A stretch of 64,000 bases of DNA from Protula sp. h YS-2021. Its lineage: Eukaryota; Annelida; Polychaeta; Sabellida; Serpulidae. Position numbers and translations under genes: made by a program. Below are positions 21,906 through 32,574 of the stretch, piece after piece. Where the stretch lies: NCBI GenBank assembly GCA_949752745.1, contig OX457034.1:2204646-2268645 (forward strand), given 5' to 3'. Each line of letters opens with the position of its first letter. Position 1 is the first letter of the stretch. The notes beneath the pieces were generated by a model. That model was given only the letters and a program-made list of their open reading frames with translations. It made no database searches and was not told the origin of the DNA.

Positions 21906-22990
21906 GTCCGAAGGGGAACACGTATGTACATGTGTGATTTGACGAACGTGCCTTGATGGTATGACGAAATCATGCACGTTGGAACGTGCTCGGATGGGAT
22001 GACGAAAGTACATGCGTACTTTGACGAAAATGTCCTTGACGAAATTAGGTCAAGGTTATAGTGTCCTTGACGAAATTAGGTCAAGGTCAAAAGTACACGT
22101 GTACCTTGACGAAAGTGTCCTTGACGAAATAAGGTCAAGGTTACTCTACAGTGTCCTTGACTTTCACTGGGGTTCGACGAAACTGTTTCGTCGCTGGGGG
22201 TCTGACGAAACTGTTTCGTCAAACCTCATGAGGGTTTGACGAAAGTGTTTTTATACCACTTCCGGAAACGGTTTTCATACCCCTGGGGGTTTGAAAACAC
22301 ATACCAGCTGGGTGGGTTTTTCTGACTTCTTTATTTTTTGTACTTCTTTATTTTGTTTATTTTTATATATTTATATATATATAATTTTCTTTCATTTGTT
22401 TATTTTTTTTATTTTTTATTTGCTTATTCTTTTTTATTTCAGCTACCTCACTCTTCATTCACATCGCGCGCGGTTTTTTACCACTTCCGGGAAACTGTGC
22501 GCATACCCGCGCGGGTTTGAACACACCTATGCTCAAACCCGCGCGGGTTTGAAAACACCTGAAAATGGGAGTATGAGCACAGTTTCCGGAAGTATTTTTC
22601 ATTCATTTATTTACTTTTTCTTGTATTTTGTTATTTTTTTACTTGTTTATTTATTTTTCATGTTTTATTGCTTTTTATTTCTTTATTTTACTTGTTTATT
22701 ATTTTATTTTTATTTGTTTATTTATTTTTTTTAGTTGTTTATTATTTTTAGTTATTTCAGGTGGAGACCCGTAAATAGAGGGGGGGGGATGAAAACAGTG
22801 TCCTTGAATGAGGCCAAGGTTAATGTGTCTTTGACATGCACTGTCCTTGAATGAGGTCAAGGTTATAGTGTCCTTGACAAAATCAGGTCAAGGTCAAATG
22901 TACACGTGCCTGGATGAAATGACGAAAGTGTCTTTGACGAAATGAGATCAAGGTTAAAAGTACACGTGCCTAGATGGGATGACGAAAGTA
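21906..22990. repeat. right-arm TTTCGTCA / TCAAGGTCA repeat zone
   Basis: Mirror of 14440-15480: TGACGAAA and AAGGTCAAGG-type units in two clusters around T-rich tracts. The open frames at 22291-22734 are low-complexity shadows. Confidence 0.75.
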
Positions 22991-23039
22991 CATGACGAAA
23001 TCATGCGCCATTTCGTCTCTCACTGCTTTAACGAAATAA

Positions 23040-23273
23040 TTTACATTAACTTCCGGAAACTGTGCTCATACCTGCGCGGGTTTGAAAACAGGTGTGCTCA
23101 AACCCGTACGGGTTTCAACACACCTGTGCTCAAACCCGTACGGGTTTCAAAACACCTGAAAATACGGGTTTGAGCACACGGGTGCTCAAACCCGTACGGG
23201 TTTGGGCACGCGCGTGCTCAAACCCGTACGGGTTTGAGCACCCGTGTGCTCAAACCCGTATTTTCCCACTACT
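23040..23273. repeat. right subterminal palindromic repeats
   Basis: Three CCCGTACGGG-linked units plus diverged ones, ending in TTTTCCCACTACT at the element boundary. One unit fewer than the left end. Confidence 0.85.
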
Positions 23274-23508
23274 GCTTAGGAGGAGTGAATGGCATTGTGT
23301 GGTCACCAGATTAGGGGGAGTGAATGGCACTGTGTGGTCATCAGCTTAGGAGGAGTGAATGGCACTGTGTGGTCATCAGCTTAGGAGGAGTGAATGGCAT
23401 TGTGTGGTCATCAGCTCAGGAGGAGTGAATGGCACTGTGTGGTCATCAGCGTAGGAGGAGTGAATGGCATTGTGTGGTCATCAGCTCAGGAGGAGTGAAT
23501 GGCACTGT
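23274..23508. repeat. 35-bp minisatellite, right of the palindrome
   Basis: Continuation of the array at 13985, beginning with the second GCTTAG duplication (23274-23279). TCAGCTTAGG at 23341 and 23376 gives the 35-bp period. G-rich sequence follows to 23540. Confidence 0.9.
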
Positions 23509-23734
23509 GTGGGAGGGGAGGAGAGGGGAGGGGAGGGGGCAGATACCTAAAAGCTTCTTTTGCGGCGAAGACGAATGATTTATTTCAATGTGACGTTACC
23601 CGGTGTTTTTGTTTGTTTGCTTGTTTGTTTGTTTGTGTTTAGCTCGACAGCTGGTGACTCACCATGCTCAACTGCTTCATAAAAACATGTCACATTTTCG
23701 CTATGGTTTTCACAATTTTAACACAAAGTTGAAC

Positions 23735-24025
23735 TTGAACCCAACGAACCTCCCCTCCCCCCTTTGAGAATCCTGGGTCCAACCGGAAGCTGAACGTGAA
23801 CCCAGCGACCCCCCCTGAAGAATCCTGATTCCACCCGGAAACTGGACGTGAACCCAGCGACCCCCCCCCCAACCCCCAAAAGGAGAATCCTGGGTCCATC
23901 CGGAAGCTGAACGCAAACCCAGCGACCCCCTTGAAGAATCCTGAGTCGACCCGGAAGCTGGACGTGAACCCAGCGACCCCCCCCCCCCACCGGAGAATCC
24001 TGGGTCCACCCGGAGGCTGTGCATA
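23735..24025. repeat. 50-66 bp C-rich tandem repeat
   Basis: Five units, each with AATCCTGGGTCC or a variant (23768, 23820, 23886, 23936, 23996), GAACCCAGCGACC and a C run of variable length. Open frames on the minus strand are repeat products. Confidence 0.85.
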
Positions 24026-24354
24026 ACACATCTGCTTGATGTCAGTTTCATGAATGTTGAAGGAAGTCGATAATTCTACGGTTAGCATCTCTCTCGTACG
24101 ACCCCCCCCCCCCCCCCCCCCCTCGACCATCAACACCTCACACCACTAAGCATCAAGTAGCGGTACAGTAGCTGTAAAAATGGATAGAAAGACCAAAACA
24201 ATGAAAGAGGCAGATGTGTAAATAAAAATAACAATAAATGTTTTATACGCTCGGGTATTCAACAACATAAAAGAGCCGAAGCTACGCACACCCATGCTAT
24301 ACACCCCGGGGAGGGGGGAGGGGGGAGGGGGGAGGGGCACTTGGTATGACATCT

Positions 24355-24537
24355 GTTACCATGCGTGTCCATTAAGTAGAAAGAAATCCTCAGTGCCAAT
24401 TTCGTTAAAAAGGGGTTAATTTTCATAAAGTACTCCTCGTTTCCCTAAAAGGGGTTATTTCACTTTTGGTTAAAAAGGGGATATTATTCCAAAGTTAGTA
24501 CTCCGCATTTCAAACCGTCATGGACACGCATGGTAAC
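24355..24537. mobile_element. MITE-like hairpin, GTTACCATGCGTGTCCAT ends
   Basis: GTTACCATGCGTGTCCAT at 24355-24372 is exactly inverted at 24520-24537. The interior has AAAAAGGGG words and TACTCCGC. A diverged relative lies at 46540-46760, and the terminal sequence is the unit of the arrays at 31635 and 47374. Confidence 0.6.
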
Positions 24538-24599
24538 AGACTGGTGCGTAAGCAGCTCCCCTAGTAAAAGGCTATCTTACCCCCCCTCCCCCACTCCAG

Positions 24600-24775
24600 T
24601 ATATTTAGCCGGTGTGCCAGTAAATTTGGTAAGAGGTAATTTTGGTCCGGCCGGACCGAGATTCCTAGGAATTTCGGCCCCCCCGGACCAAATTTACTAG
24701 GGTTTTTGGTCCGCCCTTTTGAGTTTTTGGTCCCCCGGACCAAAATTCCTAGGAAATTTAGTCCCCCCCCCACCC
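24600..24775. repeat. palindromic GGTCC / CCTAGG cluster
   Basis: Alternating direct and inverted copies of TTTGGTCCGG/CCGGACCAAA around ATTCCTAGGAA palindromes. Confidence 0.65.
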
Positions 24776-24789
24776 GCAACTTTTTTTTA

Positions 24790-25190
24790 GCAAAATTATT
24801 TTATGTGCTCTGTTTTTCATTCAAGTATATATTTATTGTTTGTGATTAAAAGTTAAAATGAATTTAGGAATGAGTATAGAATTGTTCGAACAAGATACAA
24901 ACGAAAACAATGGAGTACTAGATAGCAATTTATTACAATTGCTTTCACCAGAAATCATTCACCAAAACCAATATGACTGAGACAAAGCACAACTGTAGTG
25001 TTGGAAGCTTGCTTCGAACCAAAGGGATAAAAGCTTGGGCTCCGTGGAAAGTAATTGCAATTGAGACTAAAAAGCAATTTCACAGTGAAATGATTTACTC
25101 AGGAAATATGATTGCAGTGTTTTATCTTCGCTTTGAACCAAAGTGGCCAAGTTGTAAGATTATCGGACAAATTCACCTGCAATGATTAAC
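24790..25190. other. gene-free stretch
   Basis: Low-copy-looking sequence. A 70-codon plus-strand frame (24973-25185) has no recognisable domain. TTCGAACCAAAG and CTTTGAACCAAAG form a diverged repeat within it. Confidence 0.4.
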
Positions 25191-25195
25191 TCCTG

Positions 25196-25524
25196 TGTAA
25201 CGATTTCAGATTACCCCCAATTTCAGATTCTCCCCTCCGATTTCAAATTCCCCTCTCTCAAAATTAAAAACAGACAGAAATAAAACAAAAAATAAAGTTT
25301 TATGGAATTTTTCCTGTCGTACTAGGAAAATGTTTACATATACATTGACAGATGTAAAATTAAAAAAATTCTAGGTATGTCTGGTGGGGGGGGGGGGGGA
25401 ATTTGAAATCGGAGGGGGGAGTCTGAAATCGATTTCAAATTCCCGGGGCGGGGGTAACTTGAAATCGATTTCAGATTCCGGGGGGGGGGGGTACATTTAA
25501 GGGGGGTAATCTGAAATCGGTACA
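25196..25524 (+). mobile_element. Ginger1-like non-autonomous element, family B, copy A
   Basis: A 329-bp element with ends TGTAACGATTTCAGATTACC and GGTAATCTGAAATCGGTACA. Further GATTTCAGATT/AATCTGAAATC words alternate with C and G runs. Flanked by CCTG on the left and CCGG on the right, so one base of the 4-bp duplication differs. The right CCGG (25525-25528) is also the left flank of the next element. Confidence 0.75.
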
Positions 25525-25528
25525 CCGG

Positions 25529-25963
25529 TGTAAGAAAACGTTTTGACCCCCAAAATAAATCGACCCCCCGGTCGATTTGTTTTAAAACAAAAAGACCCCC
25601 CCCCCCCCCCTGAAATGTTTTAACCCTCTTATTTTTTGTTGATTTATTTATCTCTTTCCACACATGGCCACCTTATTACTTTCTTTAATTGAAATAAAAA
25701 CTATATCCATGAATAACAATTTATTTAGCAACTAACATCTACATTTTCGAACAGGAAAACACTTCCAACACCAAGAAACATACAGTCACCAAAAAATCTG
25801 TCCAAGCTCAATAATGCCATTTCAATGGCTCAGAATAATAATTTTCTACATCAAGAGGTAGAAAATACTTAAAATAGTATTTAAAAACCATATGCACCTT
25901 TTTTACTTCCATTTTTTTTTTATTTAAACATGATTTAAACATGATTAAACATGTTTCATTACA
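25529..25963 (-). mobile_element. Ginger1-like element, family A, copy 3
   Basis: Inverted relative to copies 1 and 2. Begins TGTAAGAAAACGTTTTGACC and ends TTTCATTACA. Exact CCGG duplications at 25525-25528 and 25964-25967. The right terminal repeat has lost its C-rich part, leaving about 11 bases. Confidence 0.8.
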
Positions 25964-26189
25964 CCGGGTGGTCAAATGCAATTATACAGTTCGCTAAGAA
26001 CTAAAGGGTCGCAAAATCATCTCATTTTGCAATTTCAGGGAGCGCGTCGCGCACTAGGTCGCCGAGAACGACACCTATCTCTCGCGACTCGACAATTGTG
26101 AGAGTTACTCGGCCAAAAGCAACATAGGTCAGTCAGGCGTTTGGGCCACCGAAATGGAGATCTTGGAGACCGCAGACCGGACCAAGATT

Positions 26190-26700
26190 ACTGGTGGGAC
26201 CATATTTACTGTCACACCGCCCCTCCCTTTCCACGAAATTTTTTGAGTGTAACTGTGTTTTGATAATATTTGTTCATGTGAATAAATGGACTCAATTAAA
26301 CTGTATAAAACCATCTTGAACTACTTTATTGACTTAACTCAACATAATTCAGACAAAAGTATAAAAAGGCATCCTTGATCAGAAAGTTCTTTATTTTTCT
26401 CTTAATATCCTTTCAGCATATTAGAGATCCCAGGTGGATGCCCCTGATCGCTAAGATCATCATAAATAACACCCACTTTATCCAAGAAGCGCTTTCTTGT
26501 ATGTTGAACTTCATTTTCATTTTAGAAAGGGGTACCAATAAGGAGCAACTAATACCAGATAGGGGAGGGGAGGGAGATAATCGAGCTTCCCCCTGGGGGG
26601 AATATAGCCTAGGTTATCTTCCCCCGGGAGGGGGGGGGAGCTGTACAGGGGGCAAGATATACTGTCACACTTGTACTGGACCCATACGCTTTTAACCCTC
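26190..26700. mobile_element. MITE-like element, family C, putative
   Basis: Ends near TTTACTGTCACACC and GCAAGATATACTGTCACAC, with G-rich GGGGGGAGCTGTACAGG and an inner body (GATGATCTTAGCGATCAG-like on the minus strand) that recurs in diverged form at 41640-41800. End words recur at 36270 and 42985. Boundaries and duplication are not resolved. Confidence 0.45.
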
Positions 26701-27287
26701 CCTTCTAACCACCCTAATTAAGAACCACCATTACCCCCCCCCCCCCTCAAAAAAAGAAACTTAAGAAATAAAAAGAAAAAAAAATCGTTCAACATCCGGC
26801 AGCTGCAGTCGTCGTCACACGTCACGACACAATGACTTCATGAAATCAGTTCCTTTCATGATTATAAAAATATGTTCCTTTTACGACACTGCATCTGTCG
26901 ATTATTTGTCCTCGCAGTGTTTTGTATGCTACCATCATGCCCTATTTTAATGTATATTAATTTATATATTTGTACTTTTAGAAATGTCCATGTGCTAGGA
27001 CATATTTGAATAAGCAATCAAATAAGCTCGTATACGAAGTTGAACATTTGCAATCGGTATTTTGACCCTTATGTTTAAAATGAGTTCCTATATGTATTTA
27101 TTATGTGCAGTAATTTACTTGAAATTTGAAGTAGTCCCTAAAGTTCAAAAAAGTATTACGAAGGCAAAATAAAATCACGCATGACTTAAAAACACTAGCA
27201 GACGCTTCCGATTCGCACACTTTTCATTCGTTCAGCTGTTCAGCCATTCACAGCACAGCAAGCATTTCCTTTTGTAACAAGCTCTGT
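26701..27287. other. upstream region of the Sox gene
   Basis: Low-repeat AT-rich sequence after a C run. I see no gene; it may hold distal control sequences. Confidence 0.4.
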
Positions 27288-27358
27288 GATTGGCTGAATA
27301 CTTCAATAGCAGGGGTGTGTGTGAAATTGTTTCCCTTTCATTGCCCTTTATTATAAAG
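27288..27358 (+). promoter_or_regulatory. candidate Sox core promoter
   Basis: GATTGGCTG (inverted CCAAT box, 27288-27296) lies 56 bp before TATAAAG (27352-27358), the usual spacing of a CCAAT/TATA promoter. It would give a 5' leader of about 470 nt before the ATG at 27857. Confidence 0.35.
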
Positions 27359-27856
27359 AGAAGAAAAAAGTCAATGGCACTAATTACACGCGGAGTTAGT
27401 ACAGCGTCGGAAGACTGCGTGTATTTATTGTCAAAATACAAGTGTGGAATATTAAGTCGACATTGGGGTTGAGTGATCACATTACTTTAAAAACACAAGC
27501 CATCTACACCGAGTCATTTTCATACCTTTTTTTAAAAAAGGAAGAAAAAAATAGTTGGAATACCGTCTGCACCGCAGAATGTAAGACTTTAAAGTTGGAT
27601 TAAAATTGATGAATAAACAATTCATATTAAAACAACTGGGACGGAAATTGGAGATAAAAAACTTGGCGTTGAGATAATGAGGGAATGAATAATTTAGACA
27701 CGATTAAAAATAAAAAATCAACTTAATGAAATTAGTAGTCTGTCTAAGAAGGATTTTGTTAATAATAAGAACCGCGCATTCGGCGAACCGAAACGAGTTA
27801 AAGTTTAAACAGATTTATTGAAGGGAAACAAGATATCGGACATAAACAATATCAAT

Positions 27857-28729
27857 ATGATGAGTGAGCAGGATTTAGACGGATATGACGGCAAGTCACG
27901 TGATGATCATGTGAAGCGACCAATGAACGCCTTCATGGTGTGGTCACGTGGTCAGCGACGCAAGATGGCGCAGGAGAACCCGAAAATGCATAACTCAGAA
28001 ATCAGTAAAATCTTGGGCGAAGAGTGGAAGAAACTATCCGAAGCGGAGAAAAAGCCGTTTATTGACGAGGCAAAGAGACTGAGAGCACTGCATATGAAAG
28101 AACATCCGGACTATAAATACCGACCCAGGCGTAAACCAAAATCTATGATTAAAAAGGATAAATATCCATTTCCATATCCTTTTTTGCCAGGATTTGGACC
28201 GCACATGGCTGCTCCGTATCCACCAATGGGATTGGGAGCACCTGCTCCGTCGGCTGCAGAGACATTGGCTGCAGTTGCAGCCCAAGAAAAATCCCGCGCT
28301 GCACTTTTCGAGCCTCGCTCGTCACCGCCACGCTTAGATTCCAACTTCAGTCCTCCAGTGAAGTCGGAGAGCTCTCCGTCGCCACTGAGAAATCCTGCTA
28401 GTGAGGGCTCACTTCCTATTCCCAGCAGCCTCTATTCGCAATATGCTGCTGCAGCTGCAGCCATGGCTGCCAGTTCGCTGCCAGCCGCAGCCGCTCCTAG
28501 TGCTTACCCGTCAGCTGCCAGCTTGTACGCCAGTCAGTATTTATCGCCATATGCCGCGTCATTAATGAGCGCCGCGCATGCACCTGACATGTACCGCCAT
28601 CTGGCGGCGTCACAGATGGCGCCACAGGGGATTCCCAACGCCTCCATGACGTCACAAGGCATACCCCCAATGAAGCCGGAAGATGTCTATCGGACTCAAT
28701 TATCAGCTCTATCTAGTCCGGTGTTATAG
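27857..28729 (+). CDS. SoxB2-type (Sox14/21-like) HMG-box transcription factor
   Basis: A single-exon protein of 290 residues. The start is the ATG at 27857 (a second ATG follows directly); an in-frame TAA at 27806-27808 bounds the frame. Residues about 17-96 are a SoxB HMG box with the [20 protein letters not shown] and [13 protein letters not shown] signatures. Such boxes bind the DNA minor groove at ACAAT-type sites and bend it. The [12 protein letters not shown] segment directly after the box resembles vertebrate Sox14/Sox21 and points to the B2 subgroup, generally repressors in neural and sensory development. The C-terminal half is Ala/Pro/Ser-rich with Ala runs, and also contains [15 protein letters not shown]. 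Oddity: the second helix reads [11 protein letters not shown] instead of the near-universal SoxB SKRLGAEWKLL. Assignment to SoxB is very sure, to B2 fairly sure. Confidence 0.95.
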   Translation: MMSEQDLDGYDGKSRDDHVKRPMNAFMVWSRGQRRKMAQENPKMHNSEISKILGEEWKKLSEAEKKPFIDEAKRLRALHMKEHPDYKYRPRRKPKSMIKKDKYPFPYPFLPGFGPHMAAPYPPMGLGAPAPSAAETLAAVAAQEKSRAALFEPRSSPPRLDSNFSPPVKSESSPSPLRNPASEGSLPIPSSLYSQYAAAAAAMAASSLPAAAAPSAYPSAASLYASQYLSPYAASLMSAAHAPDMYRHLAASQMAPQGIPNASMTSQGIPPMKPEDVYRTQLSALSSPVL

Positions 28730-28955
28730 AAAATGGAATTCCAACCCGAGTGCTGGTAGATTCTAGTTAGTCATCAATAAGTGATATTCTGAATATATCG
28801 CCTTTAGATTGTAGTCATTTTTGGACAAGAAAGCTTTTCAGTCTATAAGGTGTTCATTTCTGACTGGTCCTTTGGACATCTTGAACTGCAGGGGTTTTTC
28901 ATAAAAAACTGATCTCATTATAAATATTCAAATATCGTGTATTCAAATCCATGTA

Positions 28956-29136
28956 CAGTGGAACCGCGGGATCGGACCACCTCACAAAATGGGACCACCT
29001 CGTAAAAAGGACCACTTTTTGACAGAACTAAAAATTCTGTTCTCTAATAAAAGAAAATACATAAGTAGGATAAGGTCCGAAAAAAGGACCAATTCGGCAC
29101 AGTCCCATGAGTGGTCCTATTGTCAGGCTTCCACTG
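28956..29136. mobile_element. Tc1/mariner-like MITE
   Basis: A 181-bp element with ends CAGTGGAACC and the inverted GGCTTCCACTG, flanked by TA at 28954-28955 and 29137-29138. Inside are GGACCACCTCGTAAAA words. It lies about 230 bp after the Sox stop. AATAAA at 29046-29051 (inside) and 29160-29165 (just after) could act as Sox polyadenylation signals. Confidence 0.7.
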
Positions 29137-29280
29137 TAATTAGAGCGACCCAACAGACCAATAAACGTCTTCAAAAAGTTAACTTTAACGTTGTGTCTAC
29201 ATTAACATTTTTATAGATGTCGACGTGAACCTAGAGTAGGAACTTCTTACCGTCGTTCACTGAATCGTGGATACTGGGCT

Positions 29281-29385
29281 TAATGTGAATCATTTCATGT
29301 ATTCATCGTTATCTTATCTTTGATACTGGGTCTTAATGTGAATCATTTCATGTATTCATCGTTATCTTATCTTGTTTTGTTCTGA
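29281..29385. repeat. 53-bp tandem duplication
   Basis: TAATGTGAATCATTTCATG starts copies at 29281 and 29334 that are nearly identical. Confidence 0.8.
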
Positions 29386-30479
29386 CGTAATCTTTACTTT
29401 AAATGTTAAATGTTAAACTTGTGAATCGTTGAGAAGAAACTATGTAGATTCGCTAAAAAAACAGACAGGTAATCTACTGACCTGTTTCTTTAAACACAAC
29501 TATTGCAGTTTCGCTTTCTATGCGATGACGCTACATTTATGAGTGACCTACACTGCCACAGTGTGAAAAACATGCATCGTACATCTCTCACATGTGTTTT
29601 ATTGCTAAAAGAAATTATTTCTTTTTTCTAAGCATTTTCGAAAGTATTAATAATGTTTAAGGCGTGGCAACAACAATATTTGTATTACGGCAGGGGCGGG
29701 GGGGGGGGGGGGAGGGGGAAGTGATCAAATTTCGGGAGCCACAAAGCGGATGTGGAAACCGTCGGTTTGGGCGAGTGAATTGAAAGTGTTGGGGGGGGGG
29801 GGGCATGAGTGATTTCTGTCTGCTGTGCCCCAACCGACAGCGGCATTAAAAAAACTGTAAATGATTTAAGTGCATTTAATCATTTTTGTCCTCATTTTAC
29901 GGTAATGAACCATGCTGAAGCTCTGTTCCCTCGAATAGAAACAGTACGTAGTTTGTTTATGTGTTTTTCGAAAGCATTTATATAATGTCATAAATTATAG
30001 TTCTATACAAAGGTTTTATTAAAAAGTAAAGCCAAATGTGGATGACAGCGTATTGTTCAAACGTGGGAGTAACGTGATTAATCTATTTTAATTCTTGTTT
30101 ATTACAATGAGGAGTACACCCATGTTGTCTCTCTCTGTTCGTATAAAGCTCTTGTATTGTTATGTTCATTTTTTTCTATAGTGCTGTTTATAAATATTAC
30201 AGTGAGAGTAAAGAAATTAAACTCTAAAGTAAAATTAATAAAAAAGCTTTTTATTTGAATTCCATTTTTTTCAGTTTTTTTAAATTGTTGCACTTGCTCG
30301 GTGCAGCTGGGGAATTTCAGTTGTTCTAGACACAGCTGTATAAGTACCTATAAAGAAAAACCTTTATCTATTTTCCAGCTGCCAGCTGCCCGTCCTCCAG
30401 CTGTCCATAGTCTCCTTATAGTGTAAAACACGTCGCTAGGGCAAACTGTGGCCGGTTCATAGTTTCAACAATCACAGCG
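29386..30479. other. gene-free stretch with G runs
   Basis: Long G tracts at 29698-29720 and 29790-29804; otherwise AT-rich with no gene recognised. Confidence 0.5.
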
Positions 30480-30710
30480 ACCTAACGCAACGAAAAACAA
30501 ACAAACAAACAAACAAACATCACAACAACCTAACGCCAAGAAAAACAAACAAACAAATATCACAACAACCTAACGCCGAGAAAAACAAACAAGCAAACAA
30601 ACATCACAATGACCTAATGCCAAGAAAAACAAACAAAGAAATATACAAAACAAACGAACAAACAAGCAAACAAACAAGTAAACAAACGTCACAATGACCG
30701 AACGCCAAGA
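30480..30710. repeat. (CAAA)-rich repeat, 45-60 bp
   Basis: Units of ACCTAACGCCAAGAAAAACAA followed by AAACAAAC tracts and ATCACAA. Confidence 0.8.
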
Positions 30711-30780
30711 GACAAAAGAACCATTGGGAACAGCGTTGAAGCTTTCAGGTCAAAGGCGGCTTTAGCAGGCTGCTTAAGCT

Positions 30781-30782
<2 letters not shown>

Positions 30783-30858
<76 letters not shown>

Positions 30859-30867
30859 GAGACAGAC

Positions 30868-30898
<31 letters not shown>

Positions 30899-30935
30899 GA
30901 GGAGAGAGAGAGAGAGAGAAGGACAGAGGCAGACA
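30783..30935. repeat. (GA)n microsatellite
   Basis: Nearly pure GA on the plus strand with a few GACA/GGA interruptions; polypurine, so triplex formation is possible. 30936-31634 holds nothing I recognise. Confidence 0.95.
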
Positions 30936-31634
30936 GACAACTGCCGGCCATACACTCATCCAGCCGCTCGTTTTTGCTCAAGGATATCCACATTGCACAA
31001 AAATCACTGAGGTCTTTCAAATGATCCGAAAACCAGAATAAAATGTCGCCAGATTTGCCCCGCTCTCTAAGTTTTTGGAAAGAATTCAACACATTAGTAC
31101 TGCAGAGAAAATGTAAAAAAGTAATTCATTTGAATTTAATGCAATTTACCCATATGAGAACACCTGTGGTTTTTCGCATGAGTTTGAAAGTGTGACGTCA
31201 CATGCATGTCGCGGTGACATCATTGCGACGTCGCTTTCGGTCACGTGTTTAAGAGGACACCACGCCAGCAAACCTGATTATACTTAATGCATAGAATTCC
31301 ATTCAAATAAAGAAATGTCAATTGGGATGAGAAATTGTACACAGTTTCAAAGATTTAAATACCACTCTTATTCTCAATTCTAATACAAGTGAAAAAAAAG
31401 ATCACGCGATTGAATGTTAAGGGTACAAAAAATATACCAGCAAGTGCTTGGGATAGAAGTGGTATAGTGTTCTTATTATCGAAGTGTAAAATTCATGGCA
31501 TCTTAGCATAACTCTTGTAACACCTCTCCGCTGGCTAATTGTACCTGATTGTACCATTCAGGCACCCAATGTAAACACACTCGAAGCAGATGCGGTTTGA
31601 AATTAGCCCTCGATGAGGTCGGGAGATAGAGAGA

Positions 31635-32395
31635 GTGGAGGGGGGAGGCACTCACGCACCAACTGGTTACCAAGCGTGCTAAACATCCGACGGGGGGGGG
31701 GGGGGAGGGAGTGAGAGGGTGGGCACTCACGTACTTACTGGTTACCAAGTGTGGTCATGACCCGCGGGGGGGGGGGGAGCACTTACATACCAACTGATTA
31801 CCATGCGTGGTCATGATCCGGGGGGAGGACACTCACGTATAAACTGGTTACCATTCATGGTCATAACCTGGGGGAGCACTCCCGTACCAACTGGTTACAA
31901 TGCGTGTCCATAACCAGGGAGAGCAGGCACATACCAACTGGTTCCCATGTGTGGTCATGACCCGTGGGGAGGGGGGAGCACTCACACACTAACTGGTTAC
32001 CATGCGTGGTCATGACCCGGGGTCGGGCAATCACGTACCAGCTTGCTACCCACCCAAGCGTGTCCATAATCCGGAGGGGGAGGGGGGAACTCACGTACGA
32101 AATGGCTGCCATTCGGGCTCACGACCTAGGAAGGGGGGGGGGGCAACTCACGTACCAAATGGTTACCATGCCTGCTCACGACCTATAAAGGGGGGAACTC
32201 ACGTACCAAATGGTTACCATGCGTGCTCGTGACCCAGAGGGAGGCACTCCTGTACCAAACGGCTGCCATGCGTTTCCATGATCCGGCGGGGAGGGGGAGC
32301 ACTCACATACCAGCTGATTAGCATGCGTGGTCATGACCCGGGGGGAGCACTCACGTACGAAATATACGTGTCCCACCCCAACCCCCTGGGGGAGC
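31635..32395. repeat. 55-bp array with GGTTACCATGCGTGGTCATG core
   Basis: About a dozen diverged units combining CACTCACGTACCAACTGG, the core and a G run with CCGGG. Same repeat as at 47374 and the ends of the hairpin at 24355. Confidence 0.8.
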
Positions 32396-32574
32396 ATGAG
32401 AGCACGGGGAGGGGGTGCAGGAGGCGACGGGATTCGATGGTGTGTTAAAGAGGTGGAAAGAGGGAATCTTTATTTGTTTAGATAATGATATGTTTTGGTC
32501 GTTTTATTCTGGGCGTTTGAAGCAAGTCTGTGTAGAAAGCTCCATTGAAGGAGCTAGACAACAACAGAAGTAGT

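Larger units (their letters stand above)
14112..23273. mobile_element. 9.16-kb palindromic (foldback) mobile element
   Basis: Begins AGTAGTGGGAAAATACGGG and ends with its reverse complement. It is flanked on both sides by GCTTAG (14106-14111 and 23274-23279). Joining the flanks restores an ordinary unit of the 35-bp minisatellite, so this is a true insertion with a 6-bp duplication. The element is an almost perfect inverted repeat: arms 14112-18589 and 18812-23273, loop 18590-18811. Each arm carries ORF A and ORF B, both transcribed away from the centre, plus arrays of short repeats. Arm differences that I can see: one extra 32-bp subterminal unit on the left, 15 bp more CAA tract on the right, a 1-bp deletion and single substitutions. 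A 6-bp duplication and 5'-AG ends are known for Polinton/Maverick elements. No polymerase, integrase, ATPase or capsid gene is present, so it would be non-autonomous. That family assignment is inference. Confidence 0.85.

Noticed and set aside
22291..22734. 147-codon Phe/Tyr/Leu-rich frame resembling a membrane protein (mirrored at 14681-15124)
   Set aside because: Made by T-rich low-complexity tracts in the palindrome arms; no start context, present only as composition.
14112..23273. Palindrome as a foldback sequencing or assembly artefact
   Set aside because: Exact target duplications, a non-palindromic loop, different outer flanks and several arm-specific differences are hard to explain as an artefact, although long reads should confirm.
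26190..26700. Third Ginger1-like family
   Set aside because: Shares TTACACC-type end words and G runs, but I could not fix either boundary or a CCGG duplication, so it is listed only as a putative MITE-like family.
28034..28344. Minus-strand frames inside the Sox gene
   Set aside because: Shadows of the Sox coding sequence.
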